Assembly: GCA_964371945.1 (NCBI GenBank)
Contig: CAYJPA010000018.1
Span: 7,966-71,965 of the forward strand
Length of the DNA stretch: 64,000 nt
Source of the DNA: CAYJPA01 sp964371945
Lineage (GTDB): Bacteria; Chloroflexota; Chloroflexia; Thermomicrobiales; UBA6265
Direction: 5' to 3'
In this document: one piece after another, positions 33,329-41,280 of the stretch
Position numbering within the stretch: the stretch's first letter is position 1
Layout: each line of letters opens with the position of its first letter
Made by a program: the position numbers and the translations under genes
Notes under the pieces: model-generated
The model's database searches: none
What the model was told of the DNA's origin: nothing
The model's input: only the letters and a program-made list of their open reading frames with translations

Positions 33329-33541
33329 CAAGGGACACGGCTGAAGAGTGGAACAGTCCGACCTGACCATGGAGGAGCATCACGGTGACAACCCCCGCCG
33401 CAGGCTACCTCGCAAGGCCCCGCTGGATTCTGCCTGTTGGCATTAGCGTGTCCAGACCCTCGGGCCGATACACTCGGGCGGTTTCGAACTGTCAGTAACC
33501 TGAGCAACGATGCTTGTTGAGCGAAAGGAGAGATCGAAAAG

Positions 33542-34048
33542 ATGGCGGACACGGTAGCGGCTCCGGCCAAAGTAGCGATTTCAGTGACCGTCAACGGGAA
33601 GGCTTACTCGAGCGAGGTTGAGCCACGAACGCTTCTCGTCACCTTCCTGCGTGAGAATCTCGGGCTGACCGGAACTCACATCGGGTGCGACACCAGTTCC
33701 TGCGGCGCGTGCGTCGTTCATATCGACGGCGCGGCCGTGAAGAGCTGCACTGTCTTTGCGGTGCAGGTCGACGGCGCCGAAGTCACGACGATCGAGGGCA
33801 TCGGCACCGACGGTAATCTGAGCGCCGTTCAAGAGGGATTCTGGGAAATGCATGGTTTGCAGTGCGGTTACTGCACACCCGGCATGATCATGACTGCGAC
33901 AACCTTCTTGAAGGACAATCCCAATCCGACAGAAGAAGAGATCCGGCACGCGCTCGAGGGCAACCTCTGCCGCTGCACCGGTTATCAGAACATCGTTCGA
34001 TCGATCCAGTACGCGGCGAACAAGATCAACGGGACCGTGACCGGCTAG
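33542..34048 (+). CDS. coxS: CO dehydrogenase-type small subunit, [2Fe-2S]
   Basis: This 168-aa iron-sulfur subunit of a molybdenum hydroxylase carries electrons from the Mo site to FAD. The N-terminal ferredoxin-like cluster motif is THIGCDTSSCGACVVHIDG with a further Cys (VKSCTVFAV); the C-terminal helical domain has GLQCGYCTPGMIM and GNLCRCTGYQNIV. All eight Cys are present and length is typical. Small proteins of this kind accompany CO dehydrogenase, xanthine dehydrogenase and other family members; naming as coxS rests on the neighbours coxL and coxM. It is the first gene of the set, with coxL 84 bp downstream. Confidence 0.93.
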   Translation: MADTVAAPAKVAISVTVNGKAYSSEVEPRTLLVTFLRENLGLTGTHIGCDTSSCGACVVHIDGAAVKSCTVFAVQVDGAEVTTIEGIGTDGNLSAVQEGFWEMHGLQCGYCTPGMIMTATTFLKDNPNPTEEEIRHALEGNLCRCTGYQNIVRSIQYAANKINGTVTG

Positions 34049-34132
34049 CAGCGATCGGAATTCTTCGGCAAGTTCGCCGTGGCGCCGGAGCCGTAGCGAA
34101 CGATCGGATTACCTCGGAGATGGAGGAGTTTC

Positions 34133-36514
34133 ATGGTCGCAACCGTTGACGCTCCAGAGAAAATGGTCGGGAAGGCGCTTAAGCGCCGTGAAGACCCCCG
34201 GTTAATCACAGGGGCATCGAGCTTTCTCGATGACCTGAAGTTACCGGGAATGACGCACGCCGCGTTGGTGCGATCACCCCATGCCCATGCAAACATCGTC
34301 AGTATCGATACCTCGTCTGCAACGTCGATGCCGGGCGTCGTCGCGGTTTTGACCGGCGACGACTTCATGGATGTCAATCCGCTTCCGGCGGCCTGGCAGG
34401 CCGCCGGGGTCAAAAACAATGCGGTGACGCCACGGGTCTTGGCGGTGAAACAGGTCCACCAGGTTGGCGACGCGGTCGCCGTCGTGGTTGCCGAGAGCCT
34501 GGCCCAGGCGATCGATGCCGCGGATGCGGTACGAGTCGAATGGGACGTCTTGCCTGCGGTCGTCGACGCAAAGAAGGCGACCGAGCCTGGGGCGCCGCAG
34601 CTTCACGAAGAGGCGCCGAATAACATCGTGCTCGAGTGGCAGTGCGGTAAAGAAGCGTCCGAGGTCGATGCGGCCCTGGCCGCGTCCGATGTGCGAATTA
34701 GCCAGCATGTCGTCAATCAACGCTTGATTCCGACGTCGATTGAGACGAGAGGGTCGATCGGGCGGTACGACACCGGCACGGGTGACTATACCCTTTGGGC
34801 GACATCGCAGGCTCCGCACGTTCACCGGCTGCTACTGGCAGCGTTCGTGCTCGGCGTGCCGGAACAGAAGATTCGGGTGATCGCGCCGGATATCGGCGGC
34901 GGATTCGGCTGCAAGATCTTCGTCTATTATGACATGGCGCTGGTGCTTGCACTCTCGAAAAAGATCGGTGGCCGCCCGGTCAAGTTCTGTGAGGATCGCT
35001 CCGAGAACTACCTGACCACGACCCATGGGCGAGATCACATCACCGATGTCGAGATCGGCGCGAGCCGCGACGGCAAGATCAATGCGCTCAAAGTGAAGAC
35101 ATTCGCCAATCTCGGCGCGTATTTCTCGACCATCGCGGCCGGGATCCCCACGACGCTTTACGGTCGAATGCTGGCGGGTTGTTACAAGATTCCGAACATC
35201 CACTGTCATGTCACCGGCGTTTACACCAACACCGCGATGGTCGACGCTTATCGCGGCGCCGGTCGGCCGGAAGCCGCGTTCATCATCGAGCGGGTGTGCG
35301 ATCTCGTTTCCGGCGCAACCGGGGTCGATCCGGCCGATGTTCGACGTCGCAATTTCATTCAGCCGTCCGATTTTCCGTACGACACCGGGATCGGGATGTT
35401 GCCCTATGACAGCGGCAACTACGAGCCTGCGCTCGACAAGGCGCTGGAAGCGGTCGGCTATCAAGAGCTACGAAATGAGCAGGCTGCAAGGCGGTCGCGA
35501 GGCGATAACAAGCAGCTCGGCATCGGATTGTCATCCTATGTCGAGGTTTGTGGCGTTGCACCATCCAAATGGATCGGACTCGGTGGCGAGGGCTGGGGCG
35601 CGGGCCTTTGGGAGAGCGCGAACGTCAAGGTTCATCTGACCGGTAAGGTTGTGGTTACCACCGGTTCGCTTCCTCACGGTCAGGGTCACGAAACGACCTT
35701 CGCTCAGCTTGTTTCGGATGAGCTTGGCGTGCCGTATGACGATGTCCAGATCGAGCACTCCGACACGCAATCGGCGCCATTCGGATTCGGTAGTTACGGC
35801 AGCCGTTCGTTGGCGGTCGGTGGCACCGCGATCTACAAGAGTGCCGGCAAAGTTCGGGACAAGGCCAAGAAGCTTGCCGCCCATATGTTGGAGGCGGCCG
35901 AAGAGGATATCGAGTTCAAAGACGGCAAGGCGTTCGTAAAGGGACTGCCGGCAACGGTCAAGACGATCCAGGAGATTGCGCTTGCAGCGCACGTCGCATA
36001 CGACTTGCCGGCCGGCATGGAGCCGTTCCTGGACGAGACCACCTATTACGATCCGCCCAACTGCACCTTCCCGTTCGGGACCCATATCTGCGTCGTAGAA
36101 GTCGACGTCGACACTGGTCAGGTTGTACCCATCCGATACGTCGCGGTTGACGATGTGGGCAACGTGGTCAATCCGCTGATCGTAGACGGTCAGATCCACG
36201 GCGGGATCGCACAGGGACTCGCACAGGCGCTCTACGAGGGCGCCGAATACAATGACGACGGTCAGCTTTTGACCGGGACATTGATGGACTACGCGATCCC
36301 GAAAGCGACGATGGTTCCGTTCTACGAGCTCGACCGAACTGTCACGCCGTCACCCGTCAATCCGATGGGTGTCAAAGGTGCCGGCGAAGCGGGTACGATT
36401 GCGTCGACACCTGCCGTGGCGAACGCGGTCGTGGACGCGGTGTCGCATTTGGGGATTGCGCATCTCGACATGCCGTTGACCCCGGAGCGCCTCTGGCGGG
36501 CGATCCGCGGCTAG
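34133..36514 (+). CDS. coxL: CO dehydrogenase-type large (Mo) subunit, form II-like
   Basis: This 793-aa catalytic subunit holds the Mo-cytosine-dinucleotide cofactor. It has the first domain (KRREDPRLITGASSFLDDL), cofactor loops IGGGFGCKIF and GQGHETTFAQL, and the catalytic Glu in GVKGAGEAGTIAS. The active-site loop reads AYRGAGR (residues 372-378), the form II signature. The AYXCSFR loop of form I enzymes, whose Cys binds Cu and defines bona fide CO oxidation, is absent. Form II enzymes may oxidise CO slowly or act on other aromatics or aldehydes. Gene order S-L-M also matches form II clusters. No coxD, E, F or G genes follow in the window. A GGAGATGGAGGAG-like purine run precedes the ATG. 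Confidence 0.94.
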   Translation: MVATVDAPEKMVGKALKRREDPRLITGASSFLDDLKLPGMTHAALVRSPHAHANIVSIDTSSATSMPGVVAVLTGDDFMDVNPLPAAWQAAGVKNNAVTPRVLAVKQVHQVGDAVAVVVAESLAQAIDAADAVRVEWDVLPAVVDAKKATEPGAPQLHEEAPNNIVLEWQCGKEASEVDAALAASDVRISQHVVNQRLIPTSIETRGSIGRYDTGTGDYTLWATSQAPHVHRLLLAAFVLGVPEQKIRVIAPDIGGGFGCKIFVYYDMALVLALSKKIGGRPVKFCEDRSENYLTTTHGRDHITDVEIGASRDGKINALKVKTFANLGAYFSTIAAGIPTTLYGRMLAGCYKIPNIHCHVTGVYTNTAMVDAYRGAGRPEAAFIIERVCDLVSGATGVDPADVRRRNFIQPSDFPYDTGIGMLPYDSGNYEPALDKALEAVGYQELRNEQAARRSRGDNKQLGIGLSSYVEVCGVAPSKWIGLGGEGWGAGLWESANVKVHLTGKVVVTTGSLPHGQGHETTFAQLVSDELGVPYDDVQIEHSDTQSAPFGFGSYGSRSLAVGGTAIYKSAGKVRDKAKKLAAHMLEAAEEDIEFKDGKAFVKGLPATVKTIQEIALAAHVAYDLPAGMEPFLDETTYYDPPNCTFPFGTHICVVEVDVDTGQVVPIRYVAVDDVGNVVNPLIVDGQIHGGIAQGLAQALYEGAEYNDDGQLLTGTLMDYAIPKATMVPFYELDRTVTPSPVNPMGVKGAGEAGTIASTPAVANAVVDAVSHLGIAHLDMPLTPERLWRAIRG

Positions 36515-36588
36515 GCGCCTTGCAGACCGGCCGCGCGGAGCCGCCGGATATGGTTCGACGCGATTGCGCGCGATGGAGGAAGTGAACC

Positions 36589-37437
36589 GTGTATCCAAGC
36601 CAATTCGAGTATCACAAACCGAGCAGTGTCCAAGAGGCGATCGCCCTTCTTTCGAATCCAGACGCGAAGGTGCTGGCGGGTGGTCATTCGCTTATTCCCG
36701 CGATGAAGCTCCGGCTCGCAAACCCGGGCACGATCGTCGATATCGGCGCGATCTCCAGTCTGAAAGGGATCTCGGTGAATGGCGGCGCGACAATCGGCGC
36801 TCTGACCACCTACAAAGAATTGCTCGATTCGGCGGCTCTAAAGGGTCCATTCCCGGTGATTGCCCAGACCGCGAACATCGTCGGCGATCCCGCGGTGCGG
36901 AATCGCGGAACGCTCGGCGGATCGCTGGCGCACTCCGATCCCGCGGCCGACTACACCGCGGTCCTGCTGGCGCTCAATGCCAGCGTGAAGGCAGTCGGAC
37001 CAAACGGCGAACGGACGATCGCGCTCGACGATTTTTTCGTCGATCTTTTCACCTCCGCCCTCGAAGCGGATGAGCTGCTGACGTCGATCTCCATTCCCGC
37101 CGACTCGGCCGGGGCGGGCCAGGCGTACGAGAAGCACGCGCACCCGGCGTCGGGCTATGCGGTTGTCGGCGTCGCGGCCGTGCTCAAGGTCAATGGCGGC
37201 ATCATCCAATCGGCGCGAGTTGCGGTGACCGGAGCAATCGCCAAGGCGACGCGCGCGCCCGCGACCGAGCAAGCGCTCGTGGGCAAAGCCGCAACTGCTG
37301 AGAATATCGCCGCCGCGGCCGCGCTGGCATCGGACGGACTGGATCTCAACGGCGACACCTATGCCTCCGCTGAATACCGCGGCCACCTGGTGAACGTGCT
37401 TGCCAAGCGAGCGATCACCCGCGCGGCCGGAATCTAG
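36589..37437 (+). CDS. coxM: CO dehydrogenase-type medium (FAD) subunit
   Basis: This 282-aa FAD-binding subunit takes electrons from the iron-sulfur subunit. The FAD motif AGGHSLIPAMKLRLANPGTI and the second motif TLGGSLAHSDPAAD are as in CoxM and related proteins, followed by the CO-dehydrogenase C-terminal domain (YEKHAHPASGYAVVGVAAVL). The GTG start at 36589 has GGAGGA eight bases upstream. It is the last gene of the set, ending 13 bases before a very strong terminator, so the operon encodes only the three structural subunits. Confidence 0.94.
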   Translation: MYPSQFEYHKPSSVQEAIALLSNPDAKVLAGGHSLIPAMKLRLANPGTIVDIGAISSLKGISVNGGATIGALTTYKELLDSAALKGPFPVIAQTANIVGDPAVRNRGTLGGSLAHSDPAADYTAVLLALNASVKAVGPNGERTIALDDFFVDLFTSALEADELLTSISIPADSAGAGQAYEKHAHPASGYAVVGVAAVLKVNGGIIQSARVAVTGAIAKATRAPATEQALVGKAATAENIAAAAALASDGLDLNGDTYASAEYRGHLVNVLAKRAITRAAGI

Positions 37438-37450
37438 TTTCGAGTCGAGT

Positions 37451-37498
37451 GGAGACGAAACAGAGGCGCCGCGAATTTCGCGGCGCCTTTTTCGTCTC
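37451..37498 (+). terminator. Intrinsic terminator of the cox operon
   Basis: An 11-bp GC-rich stem (37464-37474 with 37478-37488, loop ATT) is followed by TTTTT. Flanking AGACGAAA and TTTCGTCT pair as well, extending the structure to about 37451-37498. It could also serve the convergent methyltransferase gene. Confidence 0.93.
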
Positions 37499-37567
37499 GG
37501 CGAAATCGGGGCCCTTGGGATCGAAGGTCCCCCTGAGGAGCCTCAAGGCGGCGGCGCTCGATCGTGA

Positions 37568-38323
37568 TCAAACCCGCTTGCGCGCAACCACATTGAGGTA
37601 GGCGATCTCGGGGTGGTCCTGGGCAGCCTCGGTGAGTTTGGAGCGGTTGCGTTCGTCTGGCGGGCCGAGGTCGAGCGAACGCTCACGCAGCGTGTTCATC
37701 GTCGCTTTGAGTGTGTCCCAATCCGAGCGCGTCGCACGCGACGCGAAGATCACGTCGAATCCAGCACCGATAAGTGACGACAAGAACGCTTCCTCACTTC
37801 GGAGAGAGTCGCCAAAGACGATTCTCATCAGTTCTGACGGCTCGACAGGTGAGACGAGATCACCGGCGATGAGCACACCGCCCGGCGCGAGCCATCCGGC
37901 CGCGGCCTGGAATCCGGCGTCCAATCCGCCGGGGAGCGAATCGCTGACTCCACCGCCGAGGCCGAGCACGACATCGAACGAGTCGTGCTCGAAGGCGGTC
38001 AGTGGTTCGTCGCCGTCGAGCTCCTTGAACGAAACCTGCTTGCCCACGCCGCGTGAATTGGCGAGCTGGCGTCCGAACGCGAGGTAGGGAGCGAAGTTGT
38101 CGAAGCCGGTGACTTTGCAGCCGAATGCTTCCGCGATATCGACTGATGCGGGTCCGATCCCGCAGGCAACGTCAAGCACCCGGCTTCCTTGGCGAATCCC
38201 CGACAGCATCGCCGCCGCGATCAAGAATCGCCGCCCGCCGGGCGATTGATAAAACGCATCCGATGCAAGTGACGAGACGATTGCGTCCAGCGATTGACCG
38301 GTTTCGGCGCGAGATGTGCTCAT
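37568..38323 (-). CDS. SAM-dependent methyltransferase
   Basis: This 251-aa class I methyltransferase has motif I SRVLDVACGIGPASVDIAEA, then GCKVTGFDNFAPYL, the acidic DSFDVVLGLGGGVSDS and a post-motif APGGVLIAGDLV. An N-terminal helical part places residues before the fold. The substrate is unknown. The ATG at 38323 has GGAGGA upstream and lies 19 bases after the stop of homoserine dehydrogenase; the frame stays open upstream only as an overlap. It is the last gene of a minus-strand run that starts with the GNAT gene. Confidence 0.85.
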   Translation of the reverse strand: MSTSRAETGQSLDAIVSSLASDAFYQSPGGRRFLIAAAMLSGIRQGSRVLDVACGIGPASVDIAEAFGCKVTGFDNFAPYLAFGRQLANSRGVGKQVSFKELDGDEPLTAFEHDSFDVVLGLGGGVSDSLPGGLDAGFQAAAGWLAPGGVLIAGDLVSPVEPSELMRIVFGDSLRSEEAFLSSLIGAGFDVIFASRATRSDWDTLKATMNTLRERSLDLGPPDERNRSKLTEAAQDHPEIAYLNVVARKRV

Positions 38324-38342
38324 CAAATCCTCCGGATCTCGG

Positions 38343-39476
38343 TTACGCACCAATCGGACCTGTTGCGAGCGCGAGCATATCGGCCACAAGACCGGCGGCG
38401 GTCACGGCAGCACCCGCGCCGGGGCCGGTGATGTTCATCGGATAATCGTCATATCGCTTTGTGCGGAACGAAATGATGTTTTCGGGACCTTGCAGCGCGC
38501 CGAGCACGGTGCTAGTCGAAATCGCCCGGATTCCGACCGCGATCTTGCCTTCCGGCCGAACCTGAGCGACATACTTCAACGTTCTGCCTTCGGCAGTGGC
38601 GGACGCGGCACGGGCGGCGATGTCACAGTCCTGTTCAGCGACGCGATCGAGATACGCGGGCACATCCACTGACTGCAGCGATTCCGGCACGAGGCTTTCG
38701 ATCTCGATATCGGTGAGATCGACCTTGCGTCCGATCGTGCGGGCAAGAATCAATGCTTTGCGAGCGACATCGAGTCCGCTCAGGTCATCGCGGGGATCGG
38801 GCTCGGTGTATCCCAGTTTTTTGGCAGATCGAACGGCCGTCGAAAAGGGTTTGCCAGAGGCCACATCCGAGAAGATCGCGCCAAGCGTTCCAGAGAGAGC
38901 CCCTGTGATCTCGATCACCTCGTCACCCGTATCGAGCAGCGATCGGAGCGTTGAGATGACCGGAAGCCCAGCGCCGCACGTCGTTTCGTAGCGCACGGTG
39001 CCATTCTCGGCCGCCTTCCAGATCGCGTCGCCGCCCGCGTCGCCGAACGGCAGCGCAAATGGAGATTTGTTGGAGAAGATCATGCCGCCGTTGAGCTCCA
39101 GGGTTCGCGAAGCGATCCCTACCGTTGCCGAACCGGCGGCGGTGTCGGCCACGATGAACGGACCCATCGCAGCGACCTCGTTGATGGCGGCGATGCCTTC
39201 GAACAGGTGGTGGCCGCTAGAAGAAGCGATCTCGGACATGCTTGCCCGTTGTTTGCGAGCATCGAGCGCGACTAGTAGTTGTTCATCGCTGAGACCTGAG
39301 GCATCTTCGGCAACGATCGCGCCGTCGATGTCGATCAATGCCGCGTAACCTACATCGATTCCGAGTTGATCGCGCCAGATTGCGCGATGTTCGACGACCT
39401 GGCGGATCGTCGTACCACCGATCAGACCCACGCCAACTTGCACGAGCAGAATACGTTTCACCAGCGCCTCTCCCAT
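38343..39476 (-). CDS. hom: Homoserine dehydrogenase-family protein
   Basis: This 377-aa enzyme would reduce aspartate semialdehyde to homoserine with NAD(P)H, on the way to Thr and Met. The N-terminal nucleotide-binding motif is LLVQVGVGLIGGTTIRQV; the catalytic part has NKSPFAL, TCGAGLPVISTL, GALSGTLGAIF and the signature AKKLGYTEPDPRDDLSGLDV. There is no C-terminal ACT domain, so allosteric control by Thr is not expected. The end of the protein (MNITGPGAGAAVTAAGLVAD) is complete. It lies 49 bp after the nitrilase-fold gene on the same strand. No thrB or thrC is next to it. Confidence 0.92.
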   Translation of the reverse strand: MGEALVKRILLVQVGVGLIGGTTIRQVVEHRAIWRDQLGIDVGYAALIDIDGAIVAEDASGLSDEQLLVALDARKQRASMSEIASSSGHHLFEGIAAINEVAAMGPFIVADTAAGSATVGIASRTLELNGGMIFSNKSPFALPFGDAGGDAIWKAAENGTVRYETTCGAGLPVISTLRSLLDTGDEVIEITGALSGTLGAIFSDVASGKPFSTAVRSAKKLGYTEPDPRDDLSGLDVARKALILARTIGRKVDLTDIEIESLVPESLQSVDVPAYLDRVAEQDCDIAARAASATAEGRTLKYVAQVRPEGKIAVGIRAISTSTVLGALQGPENIISFRTKRYDDYPMNITGPGAGAAVTAAGLVADMLALATGPIGA

Positions 39477-39525
39477 CGACCCGTTCGATTCGTCATCAGC
39501 AAATCTTAATCGGCAGTCGAGCGGC

Positions 39526-41280
39526 TTACGAGGAGATCGCTGGCTGAGGGCGTTGCGAGCTGATTACGGGTCGCTGAATGGCGTCATACCAGATCGGCAT
39601 TCGCATGGCGAGGTAATCTTTTGCGCGCACCAGATTGGTCTTGTAGCGGGTGTCGAGATTCGTGGTGTCGAGCTCCAGCGAGACGCCACCGATCCCGTTG
39701 CCGAGGACGATCAATCCGGGATTCGTCTCCGCCTCCTCGGCGACCGCGAAAACACCGCTAAATCCCATGTGCGGGGCCGCTCCATTTGCGAAGGCGATCA
39801 TGGTGTTGGTCTCTCTGGCGCGCTCCCGCCACAGGTGAAAGTGCGCTTTGTCCTCGTAAAGCGGGAGGACGGCTGGTCCCGAGACCAGGGAGGGACAGGC
39901 GATGAGATCAGCGCCTTCGAGCGCCAAGCAGGTGGCGCTCTCCGGGAAGAAGGCGTCGTAGCCAATCAAAATGCCTACCCGGCCGGCGGGGATGTTGAAG
40001 GTCTTTAGGTCCTCTCCCGGCGTCGCCCAGACGAGGTCCGTTTCAGTGAGATGGAGTTTTCGATAGGTACCGACGACTCCATCAGGTCCGACCAAGGCGG
40101 CGGCATTAAAGAGGCGATCGCCGTCCAGCTCGACAAAGCCGACAACAAGATAGTTCTGATACTTGGTCGCCACGGCGGCCAGATTCTGGAGTATTTCCGA
40201 TTGAAGTGCACCAGCGATCCTCGCGTCGGATTCCGATTCGATTGGACCTGTGACGGAGAGCTCGGGAAAGACCGTGATCTCGCCCTGCAAATGACCCTCC
40301 GAAACCTTGGAGATCATCTCCAGGTTCCAATGGAAGCTGCCCGGGGAGGGAGCGAATTGGAACACTCCAACCCGGCTCTTTAGGCCAGCAGGAAGCGGAT
40401 TCAAGCCATACAAGCCGTGAAAATCCTGATCGCGCCAGCGATAGGTGCTGAGCGTGATCGCACCGTACGCTTCGGGGCGGCGATCCGCGAATTTGTCTTC
40501 GCTTCCCAATTTGTTCCAGTGCTTGTCGTGTGCCTTCGCGAGATCGACAGTTCCGTAGATGATCCCGTCCCCGCTGTCCTGACACGACTGGATTGTGCCG
40601 TCGGGGTCGATCACGCAGGAACCGCCTGAAAACTGCACGCCGCGCTCTACTCCGTACCGATTGGCAGCCAGGAAGTAGACGCCGTTCTCGAGTGCACGAG
40701 CCATCCAACTTGGAGACGGGCAGGTTTCCGAGAGCCAGTTCGTGGGGAAGCAGATGACATCGGCGCCGTCGAGCGCGGGTACGCGCGCCGATTCGGGATA
40801 GGCGCTGTCCATACAAATCGTGATCGCGATTCGCCCAAGCCCGGTATCGAAGACCGGGATTCCGAGATCGCCGTCTTTCGCCCATTTCGGCTCGGAAAGG
40901 TAGGAGTGGGTTTTGCGGTATATCCCAATCAGTCCGTCTGGTCCGATCAATGCGGCGGAGTTGTAGTAGATCCCGGTCCCCTGTGCGATCTCGGGCATTC
41001 CGACCACGATGTAGCATTTGTTGCGTGCAGCGACATCGCCGAAAAGCTCGGTGGCTGGCCCAGGAATCGGTTCGACGTGAGGCGCGATCTCCGTCCGGCT
41101 CGCCCAGCAATAGCCGGTGGTCGCCATTTCGGGGTGCACAATCAACCTTGCGCCGCTCGCTGCCGCTTCTTCGGTCAAGGCCACAAGTTGTTCGATGTTG
41201 CGCCGCTTGTCGAACAGCGTAGGTTCGAATTGGACCGCCGCCACCCTGTATGGTTCGGGGGTTTGCTTAGTCTTTGTCAC
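39526..41280 (-). CDS. Tandem nitrilase-fold protein: active N-domain, inactive C-domain
   Basis: This 584-aa protein has two carbon-nitrogen hydrolase domains. The first (about 10-285) has the full triad: Glu in VHPEMATTGYCW, Lys in YRKTHSYLSEP and Cys in TICMDSAYPES. The second (about 300-565) keeps Glu (FPELSVTG) and Lys (YRKLHLTETD), but at the Cys position has Gly (VGILIGYDAFFPES, residue 440, codon GGC). Only the first domain should be catalytic; the second may be structural or bind ligand. Enzymes of the fold split amides or nitriles. The GTG at 41280 has GAGGGAG upstream and overlaps the AccDA stop by 14 bases; an ATG at 41307 is possible. Confidence 0.9.
   Translation of the reverse strand: MTKTKQTPEPYRVAAVQFEPTLFDKRRNIEQLVALTEEAAASGARLIVHPEMATTGYCWASRTEIAPHVEPIPGPATELFGDVAARNKCYIVVGMPEIAQGTGIYYNSAALIGPDGLIGIYRKTHSYLSEPKWAKDGDLGIPVFDTGLGRIAITICMDSAYPESARVPALDGADVICFPTNWLSETCPSPSWMARALENGVYFLAANRYGVERGVQFSGGSCVIDPDGTIQSCQDSGDGIIYGTVDLAKAHDKHWNKLGSEDKFADRRPEAYGAITLSTYRWRDQDFHGLYGLNPLPAGLKSRVGVFQFAPSPGSFHWNLEMISKVSEGHLQGEITVFPELSVTGPIESESDARIAGALQSEILQNLAAVATKYQNYLVVGFVELDGDRLFNAAALVGPDGVVGTYRKLHLTETDLVWATPGEDLKTFNIPAGRVGILIGYDAFFPESATCLALEGADLIACPSLVSGPAVLPLYEDKAHFHLWRERARETNTMIAFANGAAPHMGFSGVFAVAEEAETNPGLIVLGNGIGGVSLELDTTNLDTRYKTNLVRAKDYLAMRMPIWYDAIQRPVISSQRPQPAISS

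Noticed and set aside
40106..41110. 334-codon frame within the nitrilase-fold gene
   Set aside because: Same strand, other frame, Arg-rich; an artefact of high GC.
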